This document shows positions 26,884 to 34,740 of a DNA stretch of 54,902 nt, piece after piece. The notes under the pieces are model-generated. The model had not been told where the DNA came from and ran no database searches. It saw only the letters and a program-made list of their open reading frames with translations. Every line of letters begins with the position of its first letter. The first letter of the stretch is position 1. The translations under genes and the position numbers were made by a program. Source of the DNA: CAYMLQ01 sp964390795 (GTDB taxonomy: Bacteria; Verrucomicrobiota; Kiritimatiellia; RFP12; UBA1067); the NCBI GenBank assembly GCA_964390795.1, contig CAYMLQ010000004.1, positions 1 through 54,902 of the forward strand. Direction: 5' to 3'.

Positions 26884-26961
26884 TAGGACACTTTTTGAAA
26901 TGTTTGGATTATTTAACGTTACAGAAATGCCATCTTTTCACTTGATTAAAATGTCCTATTG
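26881..26961. promoter_or_regulatory. Paired 10-bp inverted sites (CAATAGGACA / TGTCCTATTG)
   Basis: CAATAGGACA (26881-26890) and its perfect reverse complement TGTCCTATTG (26952-26961) are 61 bp apart. A partial third copy, TTTTGTCCTA, follows at 26962-26971. They lie between an AraC-type gene and the divergent regulator, and the left site overlaps the -35 element of the latter. Binding by the AraC-type protein, with looping, is an inference. Confidence 0.5.
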
Positions 26962-27026
26962 TTTTGTCCTAAGAATTCTGCAAAAATACAAATTGTTCTG
27001 GTTCACGTTTAGGGAGGGTTCTATTT

Positions 27027-27917
27027 ATGGACGCTTTCTTCAGAAACGAAGCGGTTCGGAAATCATCTTGCTCCATCGTCGACCCGGCGTTCGAGGTCTT
27101 GCGGGTAGCGCACTGCAGAGTTCCCATGGGCCCCATTCTGGGGGAACAGTTCGCTACGTATGCCCGCGTGGTGTACTGCCTGAACGGATCGCTGGTCTGC
27201 TCGATCAACTATTGCCAGCACACCGTCTGCCCCAATCAGGCAGCCGTCGCGCTTCCGGGCGACTATATCAGCTGCCACACCACGGCTGAGGCGACCGAAT
27301 ACCAGCTTGTCGCTTTCGACGGCCACGCGACGTCCGAACGGTTTCACGGCCTCGGCCTATGGGGCAGCGTCTTCAATGTCGCGAACGTCCCCACCGAGCG
27401 CTTTAGCCGGCTGCTCGAGCACCTCCAAAACAAAAGTCCAGCCTCGGTTGCCAAAGCGACCAGCGTCGGCCACGACATGCTGGCCGTCTTGGGCGAGGAG
27501 GCCTGCATGTTCGCGGAAAACAAGGCCGTATTCAAAATCCAACAGTTTTTTCAGCGCCACTGGCAAGACCCGGATGTCAATGTGTCGTCGGCCTTGGACG
27601 ATCTCGGCCTCAGCCACAGCTCGATCTCGGGGCGGTTCAAACGCATCACCGGCCACTCCCTGCTGGGCTACCTGACGTGCCTGCGCATCCACCACGCCTG
27701 CCTGGCGCTGAAGCACTCGGCAGCCAGCAAAGCATCCATCGCCGGCACGAGCGGCTTTACTGACCCGGCCTATTTCTCACGCATTTTCAGAAAAGTGGTC
27801 GGCGTGACCCCGAGCCAGTTCGCCGAGCTGCCCAGCGATGATTTCCACGCGCTGATGCGGCGCGTGCATGTACGCTCCCTGCCTGTGCGCGCCCCGCGCG
27901 AACGCGGGAATGGGTAA
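27027..27917 (+). CDS. AraC-family transcriptional regulator
   Basis: 296 residues. The N-terminal part (about 30-115) fits a cupin-type sensing domain. The C-terminal part (about 170-270) is the AraC/XylS DNA-binding domain with two helix-turn-helix motifs: first VSSALDDLGLSHSSISGRFK, second around IAGTSGFTDPAYFSRIFRK, then VGVTPSQFAEL. The second helix-turn-helix has the usual GF-x-D-x-x-YFSR-x-FRK core. A strong ribosome binding site (AGGGAGGG) lies 8-10 nt before the ATG. Such proteins usually respond to sugars or small metabolites; the ligand cannot be told. It is transcribed away from the response regulator and probably controls itself and that gene through the paired sites upstream. 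Its stop codon lies in the first unit of a period-7 repeat tract. Confidence 0.92.
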   Translation: MDAFFRNEAVRKSSCSIVDPAFEVLRVAHCRVPMGPILGEQFATYARVVYCLNGSLVCSINYCQHTVCPNQAAVALPGDYISCHTTAEATEYQLVAFDGHATSERFHGLGLWGSVFNVANVPTERFSRLLEHLQNKSPASVAKATSVGHDMLAVLGEEACMFAENKAVFKIQQFFQRHWQDPDVNVSSALDDLGLSHSSISGRFKRITGHSLLGYLTCLRIHHACLALKHSAASKASIAGTSGFTDPAYFSRIFRKVVGVTPSQFAELPSDDFHALMRRVHVRSLPVRAPRERGNG

Positions 27918-27994
27918 GAGGTAATATGTAAGAGGTAATATGTAAGAGGTAATATGTAAGAGGTAAGAGGTAGGAGGTAGGAGGTAGGAGGGAA
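27911..27994. repeat. Period-7 tandem repeat, 12 units, starting in the AraC gene stop codon
   Basis: TGGGTAA, then GAGGTAA and TATGTAA alternating (period 14 locally), then GAGGTAA, GAGGTAG x3, GAGGGAA, with no indel. The TAA stop of the AraC-type gene (27915-27917) is part of the first unit. Confidence 0.93.
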
Positions 27995-28040
27995 GCCAGC
28001 CGCCAACGGAGCGGGAACAAACGAGGTAACTTCTTTAATT

Positions 28041-28075
28041 GAGAGTTGAACGTTGAACGTTGAGCGTTGAGAGTT
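28041..28075. repeat. Period-7 tandem repeat, 5 units (GAACGTT family)
   Basis: GAGAGTT, GAACGTT, GAACGTT, GAGCGTT, GAGAGTT. It lies in the convergent gap after the AraC-type gene. Confidence 0.9.
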
Positions 28076-28105
28076 CAAGTGATCGGCCAGCCCGCCGCCG
28101 CGCTT

Positions 28106-28133
28106 GGTAGGGCGGGGTCCCCGAACCCGCCGC
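28106..28133. repeat. 28-bp GC-rich dispersed repeat, copy 2 (inverted)
   Basis: GGTAGGGCGGGGTCCCCGAA continuing to CCCGCCGC; exact reverse complement of 19014-19041, 9 kb away. Confidence 0.85.
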
Positions 28134-28186
28134 CGGCCCCCGGTGCCGGTGGTGGCGCGCACGCCGACCTCCGACCCCTGCCTTCC

Positions 28187-28894
28187 TCAACCGGGCTCTT
28201 TCATGTCGTTCTTGACCCAGTGCGTCGCGTGGTAGACCAGATCGGTCGCATTGCGCAACCCGAGCTTGCTCTTGATGTGCTCCCGGTAGGTCTGGATCGT
28301 TTTGATGCTCAGCTTCAGCTTGTCCGCGATCTCTTGTGACGACAGCCCGCCGCCGATAAACGTATAGACTTGCAGCTCGCGGTCGCTGAGCCGCTCGACG
28401 CTGGCGCGCGTATCCGCCCCTTTTTTGTTGGAGACAAACAGCCTCAGCATGCGGGAGGCCAGCGCCGTGCTCACGTACACTTCGCCGCGCAACACGCAGC
28501 GTATCGCGTCAATCACCTTTGACCCCGGCTCCTGCTTCATGACGTACCCGTTGGCGCCGGCCCGCAGCGCGCGCTCGGCATACACGCTCTCCTCGTGCAT
28601 CGACAGCACCAGCACATGCATGAGGGGGTGCCGGACGTGCAAGTCCTTGAGCAGTTCAATCCCGTTCGCGCCCGGCAGGGATATGTCCAGCAGAAGCAGA
28701 TCCGGCACCTGTGCGGCCAGCGCCTCCAGCGCCTCCGCAGCGCTGCCCGCCTCGGCGGAAATCCGCAGGTCGGAGGTGGCCCGGATCAGAGCGGCGATCC
28801 CCTCGCGCAACAGCGGATGGTCGTCCACCAACAGAACGCTTCGCTTGGATGGCCCCGCCGCCTCGCCCTTTGCCTTACGTTTCCGACTCGTCAC
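28187..28894 (-). CDS. NarL/FixJ-type response regulator
   Basis: 235 residues from a GTG start with GGAGGTGGAA as ribosome binding site (about 7 nt spacing). An N-terminal basic tail (SRKRKAKGEAAGPSKR) precedes a receiver domain: D24-D25, phospho-acceptor D70 (LLLLDISLPGANG), S98 (VLSMHEE) and K120 (YVMKQEPGS). The LuxR-type domain (about 165-225) has LSDRELQVYTFIGGGLSSQE and LKLSIKTIQTYREHIKSKLG. All key residues are present. It is convergent with the AraC-type gene and no kinase gene is nearby. It is not closely similar to the regulator at 26087, so it is not a recent duplicate. Its target is unknown. Confidence 0.93.
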   Translation of the reverse strand: MTSRKRKAKGEAAGPSKRSVLLVDDHPLLREGIAALIRATSDLRISAEAGSAAEALEALAAQVPDLLLLDISLPGANGIELLKDLHVRHPLMHVLVLSMHEESVYAERALRAGANGYVMKQEPGSKVIDAIRCVLRGEVYVSTALASRMLRLFVSNKKGADTRASVERLSDRELQVYTFIGGGLSSQEIADKLKLSIKTIQTYREHIKSKLGLRNATDLVYHATHWVKNDMKEPG

Positions 28895-29080
28895 CCTTCC
28901 ACCTCCGTTGTGATAAGTTGATGAAAGTATATCCTAAGCCGGCAAAAGTTCAACCCGCGCGTAAAAAATAAACCCACAAAAAAGCGTTGTCAGAGGCCCT
29001 CCCTTTGCCGTACTCTTTTCCGCGTTTTAGTTATCGCAGTCACTTTAAGGAAACGAGACAGGCGGAGAGACCTCCCGCGA

Positions 29081-31354
29081 ATGCGCAGGCCGCAGCCCGT
29101 CAACCCCTATATGAACGAACTGACCGTCTTCCATCTTCTTGACAAGCCGGCAAGCCGCGAGGGTGTCCAGTCGCTGGCCCACGGGCTCTCCGACACCTTT
29201 CATGCGTTTTGCGAAGAGACTTTTCCCTCCGAGGAGCCCCTCGACTGGCCTCCCCTGCGCATTGTCCCCGTGGCCAGCGCCGACGAGCTGAACGACGCGC
29301 TCTTTCTCGAGGGCGACAGCGCCAACGGCCTGCTGACCGACGACGGCAAAAACTGCATCCTCTTCCTGCTCGACGATGCCTTCACCGATAAGGCCAGCGG
29401 CCGGCGCATCCCCCTGCACGCCCTGACCGTCGACAGCATCTCGCTGCCGCAGTGGCTGAACACCTACTTCCCCGCGATCCCCAAGGTCGTGCTCACGAAC
29501 CCCGGCGCCGAGAAGGTCCGGGTGCCCTCCAAACGCTGGGTGCTCAAGCCCAAAGAGGTGTTCACGAACATCTCCGCCCACCTGCCGCGCATCCGCCACC
29601 TGTTCCGCGCCCTGTGGGAGCCGCGCTTCTGGCACGCGCTGCGCCACTACGTCATGGACGAGGCCGGCACCTCCTGGCACACGCCCGGCCACAACGCGGG
29701 CCACGCCTTCAGCCGCTCGCTCTTCCTGCAGGGGTTCCGCCACGAGTACGGCAGCATGAGCTTCCGCTCGGACCTCAGCGTCTCCGTCCACCGGCTGGGC
29801 GACCTCTCGAAGCCCGAGTCGCGCACGCCCCTTGCCGACGCCCAGCGCCTGACCTCCGAGATCTTCGGCTCCGCCCAGAGCTGCTACATCACCAACGGCT
29901 CGACCACCTCGAACAAGGCCATGCTGATGACCCTGCTCCGGCCGGGCGAGACCGTGCTGCTGGACCGCAACTGCCACAAGTCCGTCCACCACGCCGTGGT
30001 CATGGCCGGCGCGATCCCGAACTACCTGCCCGCCCGCTTCAACGCCCGGCTCGGCGTCTGGGGCCCGATCGCCATGTGCGACCTGCGCAAGTCCATCAGC
30101 GCCGACTACCCCGAGAAGGCCCAGCCGCGCATGCTGGTGCTGACGACCTGCACCTACGAGGGCGTGCTCTACCCCGTCTGGGAGATCGCCCGCCTCTGCG
30201 AGCGGCACGGCATGCTCTTTTACGCCGACGAGGCGTGGGCGCCCTACCTGAGCTTCCACCCGTACTACACCTCCGTCACCGCCAACGGCAAGCGCGTGCG
30301 CTACAACGCCATCCACGAGACCACCAGCGCGCACTTCGCGGTACACTCCACCCACAAGACCCTCGCGGCCTTCAGCCAGGCCTCGATGATCCACGTCTCG
30401 CTGCGCTTCAAGCAGCTCTTCGAAGGCGAGGCCGCCGACTGGAAATGGCTGCGCACGCGCTTCGCCCTCAACGGCCACGGCTCGTACGAGAAGTTCAGCC
30501 ACGACCTCCACGAGGTGCTGCGCTACTGGCACTCGACCTCGCCGCATTACCCGATGATGGCCACCCTCGACTGCGCCGGCGTGCAGATGCGCCTCGAAGG
30601 CCTCCGCCTGATCGAGGAGCGGCTGCGCTGGGTCAAGGAGTTCAAGCAGCGCGTGGCCCGCGACTGCGGCCAGCCCGAGGAAGCCTGCTTCGTTGGCCTG
30701 CGCGAGATCGTCGGCGAGGCCGACGCGGACGCCTACGACCGCGAAGGCTACATGCACGACCCCCTCAAGCTGGTGCTCTCCTTCAAGACCCCCGAGGCCT
30801 GCAAGCAGTTTAAGGATCTGCTGCGCGACCTCAAGATCCAGTGGGAGAAGTCCACGCCGGTCACCATCCTCTTTCTCGTCTCGATGGGCACGGTGGAGGA
30901 TCACTTCGAACACCTCTACCGCGCCATCATCCAGCGCAAGGACACCATCGGGCGCCCCGAGTGCGACGCGTTCGACAGCAGCGTGACCTCCGCCGTGAAT
31001 GGCCAGGCGACGGTTCTGCCGCGCGACGCCGCCCTGTGCGACGGCGAGCTGATGGAGCTGGGCCAGACCGAGGGCCGCGTCAGCAGCCAGCTGCTGGTCC
31101 CCTACCCGCCCGGCATTCCGATCTTCCTGCCGGGGCTGACCATCACGCGCCCGATGATCGACATCGTCCAGACGGTGGCCGACACCGAGGGCCCGGACGC
31201 GGTCCACGGCCTGTTCGTGCGCGGCAAAAAGTACTTCGTCGAGGTCATCCGCCACGACGAGGAGGACAAGATCCAATGGCTCTCCAACCGTCCCGCCTAT
31301 CTGGACAACCCGGCTGGCTGCGATCCAACTTTGTTGAATCCGCAGCCGATTTAG
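29081..31354 (+). CDS. Orn/Lys/Arg decarboxylase, PLP-dependent (fold type I)
   Basis: 757 residues, in the 710-760 range of bacterial biosynthetic and acid-stress ornithine, lysine or arginine decarboxylases. It has an N-terminal wing-like domain (to about 170), a PLP domain with HTPGHNAGHAFSRS, YITNGSTTSNKAML, YADEAWAPYLSFHP and the PLP lysine in HSTHKTLAAFSQASMIHV (K426 from this start), and a C-terminal domain with PYPPGIPIFLPG. The reaction is amino acid to polyamine or diamine plus CO2. Substrate choice cannot be read from sequence here. The start is uncertain: ATG 29081 has GGAG about 16 nt upstream, and an in-frame ATG at 29111 begins MNELTVFHLL. The gene stands alone between repeat gaps, and its stop codon lies in a period-7 tract. 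Confidence 0.93.
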   Translation: MRRPQPVNPYMNELTVFHLLDKPASREGVQSLAHGLSDTFHAFCEETFPSEEPLDWPPLRIVPVASADELNDALFLEGDSANGLLTDDGKNCILFLLDDAFTDKASGRRIPLHALTVDSISLPQWLNTYFPAIPKVVLTNPGAEKVRVPSKRWVLKPKEVFTNISAHLPRIRHLFRALWEPRFWHALRHYVMDEAGTSWHTPGHNAGHAFSRSLFLQGFRHEYGSMSFRSDLSVSVHRLGDLSKPESRTPLADAQRLTSEIFGSAQSCYITNGSTTSNKAMLMTLLRPGETVLLDRNCHKSVHHAVVMAGAIPNYLPARFNARLGVWGPIAMCDLRKSISADYPEKAQPRMLVLTTCTYEGVLYPVWEIARLCERHGMLFYADEAWAPYLSFHPYYTSVTANGKRVRYNAIHETTSAHFAVHSTHKTLAAFSQASMIHVSLRFKQLFEGEAADWKWLRTRFALNGHGSYEKFSHDLHEVLRYWHSTSPHYPMMATLDCAGVQMRLEGLRLIEERLRWVKEFKQRVARDCGQPEEACFVGLREIVGEADADAYDREGYMHDPLKLVLSFKTPEACKQFKDLLRDLKIQWEKSTPVTILFLVSMGTVEDHFEHLYRAIIQRKDTIGRPECDAFDSSVTSAVNGQATVLPRDAALCDGELMELGQTEGRVSSQLLVPYPPGIPIFLPGLTITRPMIDIVQTVADTEGPDAVHGLFVRGKKYFVEVIRHDEEDKIQWLSNRPAYLDNPAGCDPTLLNPQPI

Positions 31355-31371
31355 GAGTTAGGAGTTAGGAG
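31351..31371. repeat. Period-7 tandem repeat, 3 units (TTAGGAG)
   Basis: Three identical TTAGGAG units. The TAG stop codon of the decarboxylase (31352-31354) is inside the first unit. Confidence 0.9.
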
Positions 31372-31525
31372 TTTCAATACCTTGAAGATGAACAGCTTAT
31401 ACGCTTCCATAAACGGTCGTTTTTCATGTCTTCATGCTGACGACACACGTTTTCCTGCGCCAAGCCCAAGTCCGTGAAGGGGCAATACTCAAGAGGACGC
31501 TTGGTTTCGCGGGTCGTTGCGCATT

Positions 31526-31556
31526 CAACTCCTAAATCCTAACTCCTAAATTCTCC
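31526..31556. repeat. Period-7 tandem repeat, 4 units (TAACTCC family)
   Basis: CAACTCC, TAAATCC, TAACTCC, TAAATTC; the reverse complement of the GGAGTTA type at 31351, 155 bp upstream, making an inverted pair. Confidence 0.88.
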
Positions 31557-31585
31557 TTGCCGACGGCGGGTCTCTAGCCTATTCT
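31557..31585 (+). promoter_or_regulatory. Candidate sigma-70 promoter for the lipoprotein-fhs genes
   Basis: TTGCCG (31557-31562), a 17-nt spacer and TATTCT (31580-31585). The predicted start near 31592 leaves a leader of about 100 nt. It directly abuts the period-7 tract. Confidence 0.45.
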
Positions 31586-31605
31586 TTGAAACTGTGATAC
31601 ACCTT

Positions 31606-31671
31606 CAGCGGCGGTTCCGTGAAAACCGCCCGACCCGTTGGTCTTGCGAGGTGGTTCTTCCGAAGCCGCTG
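31606..31671 (+). other. Possible structured 5' leader
   Basis: CAGCGGC (31606-31612) pairs perfectly with GCCGCTG (31665-31671). Alternatively, GGCGGTT pairs with AACCGCC (31610-31630) as a local hairpin; the two share a few bases and may be exclusive. The leader ends 10 nt before the AAGGA ribosome binding site. It does not match the ZTP or tetrahydrofolate riboswitch consensus as I know them. Confidence 0.25.
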
Positions 31672-31693
31672 CTAGACAAAAAGGAACAACACC

Positions 31694-32242
31694 ATGACAT
31701 TGAGAGCGTGGATGCTGGCCGGAGGCGCGGTTCTTCTTGCGGGATGCGACTATACGGTTCCTCTCGCCAAAACGCCGGACAGCCCCATCGACCAGGCCCT
31801 CGTCGGCGCGTGGTCGCGCACCGTTGAGAAGGAGACGCAGCGCCTGCTGGTGCTGCCGCTCGGAACAAACGAGTATCTGGTTTCCTTCCCCGCAGGCGAG
31901 AAGAACGCGCTGTTCGCTCGCGCCTGCCTGTGCAAGGCGGGCGAGCGCACGCTGGTGCAGCTGACCTGGTTCGGAACCGCACTCGGCACGCTGCCGGAGG
32001 ACGGCCGCGTCTACCAGTTCGCCGCCTACACCGTCAAAGGCGACACCCTCCAGGCCGGCCTGCTGAACGCCGACATCGTCAAACGGGACGCGCCTTCGGC
32101 CGAAGCGCTCGTCAAGGCCATCAACGCCAACATCGAGAGCCCCGACGTCTTCCGCGAGACGATGACCTTCAAGAAAGACAAGCCGCCCGACGACCCGAAC
32201 AAACCCTTCAAGCGCCCGCCCATCCCGCCCGCCTGGCGGTGA
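31694..32242 (+). CDS. Small lipoprotein of unknown function
   Basis: 182 residues. The N-terminus MTLRAWMLAGGAVLLAGC is a type II signal peptide with lipobox LAGC; Cys18 should be lipidated and Asp follows at +2. The mature part has about 130 residues of mixed alpha/beta character (WSRTVEKETQRLLVLPLG, EYLVSFPAGEKN) and a Pro/Lys-rich tail (KPPDDPNKPFKRPPIPP). I recognise no family. AAGGA lies 9 nt before the ATG. It precedes fhs by 111 nt, with a period-7 hairpin between, so shared transcription is possible but not shown. Confidence 0.82.
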   Translation: MTLRAWMLAGGAVLLAGCDYTVPLAKTPDSPIDQALVGAWSRTVEKETQRLLVLPLGTNEYLVSFPAGEKNALFARACLCKAGERTLVQLTWFGTALGTLPEDGRVYQFAAYTVKGDTLQAGLLNADIVKRDAPSAEALVKAINANIESPDVFRETMTFKKDKPPDDPNKPFKRPPIPPAWR

Positions 32243-32250
32243 CTGATTTA

Positions 32251-32335
32251 GTTGAGAGTTGAGCGTTGAGAGTTGAAAGTTCTCTCGAATTCAAACGCTC
32301 AACGCTCAACGTTCAACGCTCAACGCTCAACTCTG
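32251..32335. repeat. Inverted pair of period-7 tracts between the lipoprotein gene and fhs
   Basis: GTTGAGA, GTTGAGC, GTTGAGA, GTTGAAA (32251-32278) face AACGCTC, AACGCTC, AACGTTC, AACGCTC, AACGCTC, AACTCTG (32294-32335). The two tracts are complementary and can form a long imperfect hairpin starting 8 bp after the lipoprotein stop codon. Translated in frame they add a false N-terminal tail to fhs. Confidence 0.92.
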
Positions 32336-32353
32336 AACCCTAGGATCTCATCC

Positions 32354-34129
32354 ATGACGATGCCGAAACTAGACCCCGTGAAACTGGCCGACTGGGAAAT
32401 CGCCGAGACCGCCGAGCCCTTCCTGCGCCCCATCTCCGAGATCGCTGCGGAACTCGGACTCCTGCCCGAAGAACTCATTCCTTACGGCCGGCTGCTCGCG
32501 AAAGTCGACGCCTCCGCCGTCCATGCGCGCCTGGGTGCCCAGCCTCGCCGCGCCAAGTACATCGACATCACCGCCATCACGCCGACGCCGCTCGGAGAGG
32601 GCAAGACCACGACCACGCTGGGCCTCGTGCAGGGGCTCGGCTGCCTCGGCAAACGCGCCCTGGGTACAGTCCGGCAGCCGAGCGGCGGCCCCACCTTCAA
32701 CATCAAAGGCTCCGCCGCAGGCGGCGGGCTCGCGCAGGTTGTCCCGCTCTCGCCGCTCTCGCTGGGGCTCACCGGCGACATCGACGCCATCACCAACGCC
32801 AACAACCTCGCCATGGTCGCCCTCACCGCGCGCATGCAGCACGAGCGCAACTACGACGACGCCCGCCTCGCCCAGAGCCGCCTCACGCGGCTGGACATCG
32901 ACCCCGCCCGCGTCCAGATGCGCTGGGCCATCGACTTCTGCGCCCAGGCGCTGCGCAACATCGAGATCGGACGGGGCGGCCACATGGACGGCTTCCAGAT
33001 GCACACGGGCTTCTACATCACCGTGGCCTCGGAGGTCATGGCCGTGCTCGCCATGGCCTCGGACCTCGCCGACCTGCGCGCGCGCCTCGGCAAGATCATC
33101 GTGGCCTACTCCAAATCCGGCCGGCCCGTGACAACCGCCGACCTCGAGGTGGACGGCGCCATGGCCGCCTGGCTGACGCGCGCGGTCAACCCGACCCTGA
33201 TGCAGACGCTCGAAGGCCAGCCCATGCTGGTCCACGCCGGGCCCTTCGCGAACATCGCCATCGGCCAGAGTTCGGTTATCGCCGACCGCCTCGGCGCCGC
33301 GCTCAGCGACTACCTCGTCACCGAGAGCGGGTTCGCCTCGGACATCGGCTTCGAGAAGTTCTGGAACATCAAGTGCCGCTGTTCGGGCCTCACGCCGGAC
33401 GCCGTCGTGATCGTGGCCACCGTGCGCGCCCTCAAGCTGCACGGCGGCGGCCCCGCCGTGCAGGCGGGCCGCGCCCTCGACCCGATCTACACGAGCGAGA
33501 ACCTCGAGCTGCTCGAAAAAGGGTGCGCGAACCTGCTCGCGCACATCGGCATCGTGCAGCGCGCCGGCGTGCGCCCGGTGGTGTGCCTCAACAGCTTCCA
33601 CACCGACACGCCCGCCGAACAGGCGCTCGTGCGCCGCATCGCCGAGGCCGCGGGGGCGCGCTTCGCGGTCTCGAGCCACTGGCTCAAAGGCGGCGAGGGC
33701 GCGCGCGAACTCGCCGAGCAGGTGATTGAGGCGTGCGAAGAGCCCTGCCGCTTCGCCTTCCTTTCGGATCTCGCCGACCCGCTCTCGATGCGCATCGAAG
33801 CGATCGTCAAGGAGGTCTACGGCGGCGACGGCGTCACCTACTCCGCCGAGGCCGCAGCCAAGCTCGCCGCGTTCGAAGCCGATCCGGCGGTCGCGCACCT
33901 GCCGGTCTGCATGGCGAAAACGCAGTACAGCCTCTCTCACGACCCCAAGCTGCACGGACGCCCCAAGGGCTGGACCCTGCCGGTGCGCGACCTGCTGCTC
34001 TTCCAGGGCGCAGGCCTCGTGGTGCCGGTGGCGGGCGACATCAAGCTCATGCCCGGCACGGCCTCCAACGCGGCCTTCCGCCGGGTCGATATCGACACCG
34101 CGACGGGCAAAGTGAAGGGCCTTTTCTAG
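32354..34129 (+). CDS. fhs: Formate-tetrahydrofolate ligase
   Basis: It makes 10-formyl-tetrahydrofolate from formate, tetrahydrofolate and ATP in the cytoplasm. ATG 32354 is chosen: TAGGATCTCATCC gives a spaced AGGA. The in-frame ATG at 32273 would add 27 residues read from period-7 repeat DNA, which is not credible. The 591 residues compare with 550-560 in the family. Motifs: P-loop-like TPLGEGKTTTTLGL (about 78-91), PSGGPTFNIKGSAAGGG, LTGDIDAITNANNL, ETLEGQP-like QTLEGQPMLVHAGPFANIA, VTESGFASDIGFEKF and IVATVRALKLHGG. The substrate loops are somewhat diverged (PSGGPTF against the common PSLGPCF), as expected for a distant lineage. The cyclo-ligase gene follows after 5 nt. Confidence 0.95.
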   Translation: MTMPKLDPVKLADWEIAETAEPFLRPISEIAAELGLLPEELIPYGRLLAKVDASAVHARLGAQPRRAKYIDITAITPTPLGEGKTTTTLGLVQGLGCLGKRALGTVRQPSGGPTFNIKGSAAGGGLAQVVPLSPLSLGLTGDIDAITNANNLAMVALTARMQHERNYDDARLAQSRLTRLDIDPARVQMRWAIDFCAQALRNIEIGRGGHMDGFQMHTGFYITVASEVMAVLAMASDLADLRARLGKIIVAYSKSGRPVTTADLEVDGAMAAWLTRAVNPTLMQTLEGQPMLVHAGPFANIAIGQSSVIADRLGAALSDYLVTESGFASDIGFEKFWNIKCRCSGLTPDAVVIVATVRALKLHGGGPAVQAGRALDPIYTSENLELLEKGCANLLAHIGIVQRAGVRPVVCLNSFHTDTPAEQALVRRIAEAAGARFAVSSHWLKGGEGARELAEQVIEACEEPCRFAFLSDLADPLSMRIEAIVKEVYGGDGVTYSAEAAAKLAAFEADPAVAHLPVCMAKTQYSLSHDPKLHGRPKGWTLPVRDLLLFQGAGLVVPVAGDIKLMPGTASNAAFRRVDIDTATGKVKGLF

Positions 34130-34134
34130 CCTCC

Positions 34135-34734
34135 ATGACCAAAGCCGACATACGTCAGCAGATGCGCGAGAAACGCCACGCCATGAAGCCTGATGAGCGG
34201 ACGGCGGCAGGCAAGGCCATCTGCAAGAACCTTCTGGGCGACGAGATCCGGCTGCTGCTGCATGCGTGGCGGGTGTGCCTCTACCTCAGCACGAAGAACG
34301 AGATCCCGACGCGCTACATCGCCCGCGCGATCTGGGAGGCCGGGCGCGAGGTGTGCGTGCCGGCGTGGAGCGTCAGCGAAGCGGCCTACCGGCTCTACCT
34401 GATCGACCCGCGCATGAAACTGCTTCCCGGGCATCACGGCATCCGCGAGCCGGCCGTCAGAATCCCCGTCTTCCCGTGGGACACGGACGCCTTCATCCTG
34501 CCGGGGCTGGCCTTCGACGCGCAGGGCGGGCGACTGGGCTTCGGAGCCGGGCACTACGACGCCATTCTCGCCAAAGCGGCCAAGCCTGCGCCGAAAATCG
34601 CGCTGTGCTACGACTGGCAGGTCTCGGACGCCCCTCTTCCGCAAGAAGAGCATGACATCCCCATGGACTGGATCGTCACCGACCAGCGGGTGATCCACTG
34701 CGCCGCGAACCGGAAGTCCGGCCGACAGGGGTGA
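34135..34734 (+). CDS. fau: 5-formyltetrahydrofolate cyclo-ligase
   Basis: 199 residues, normal for the family. It converts 5-formyl-tetrahydrofolate to 5,10-methenyl-tetrahydrofolate with ATP. Visible motifs: the N-terminal helix KADIRQQMREKRHAM, VCLYLSTKNEIPTRYI (substrate region), and the family signature in the variant form GGRLGFGAGHYDAIL, followed by a C-terminal DIPMDWIVTDQRVI. ATG 34135 lies 5 nt after the fhs stop codon with AAGGG inside the fhs end, so translation is probably coupled. The pair puts formyl-folate production and salvage together. It converges on the oxidoreductase gene, with 6 nt between the stops. Confidence 0.9.
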   Translation: MTKADIRQQMREKRHAMKPDERTAAGKAICKNLLGDEIRLLLHAWRVCLYLSTKNEIPTRYIARAIWEAGREVCVPAWSVSEAAYRLYLIDPRMKLLPGHHGIREPAVRIPVFPWDTDAFILPGLAFDAQGGRLGFGAGHYDAILAKAAKPAPKIALCYDWQVSDAPLPQEEHDIPMDWIVTDQRVIHCAANRKSGRQG

Positions 34735-34740
34735 GTGGGC

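Larger units (their letters stand above)
26717..27026. other. Divergent regulatory gap of 310 bp
   Basis: The gap between the response regulator (minus) and the AraC-type gene (plus) is clearly more A+T-rich than its neighbours from about 26820. It holds a candidate minus-strand promoter and a pair of inverted 10-bp sites, listed separately. A plus-strand open frame starting at 26900 overlaps the AraC gene out of frame and is not supported. Confidence 0.6.
31355..31693. other. Gene-free gap of 339 bp
   Basis: Two inverted period-7 tracts lie at its start and middle (31351-31371 and 31526-31556). From 31557 on it holds a candidate promoter and a foldable leader for the lipoprotein-fhs genes. 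The remaining 150 bp show no structure I can name. Confidence 0.6.

Noticed and set aside
26900..27289. 129-codon frame in the AraC upstream region
   Set aside because: It overlaps the AraC-type gene out of frame, crosses the regulatory gap and has no ribosome binding site or recognisable domain.
29045..31276. 743-codon minus-strand frame opposite the decarboxylase
   Set aside because: Val/Gly/His-rich antisense shadow of a G+C-rich gene; the plus strand encodes a complete recognisable enzyme.
31606..31671. ZTP or tetrahydrofolate riboswitch ahead of the folate genes
   Set aside because: The conserved CCGCCUGGGCA-type core of the ZTP motif and the tetrahydrofolate aptamer sequence are not found; kept only as a possible structured leader.
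32273..32353. N-terminal extension of formate-tetrahydrofolate ligase
   Set aside because: The 27 extra residues (NAQRSTFNAQRSTLN pattern) are read from period-7 repeat DNA; a normal start with a ribosome binding site is at 32354.
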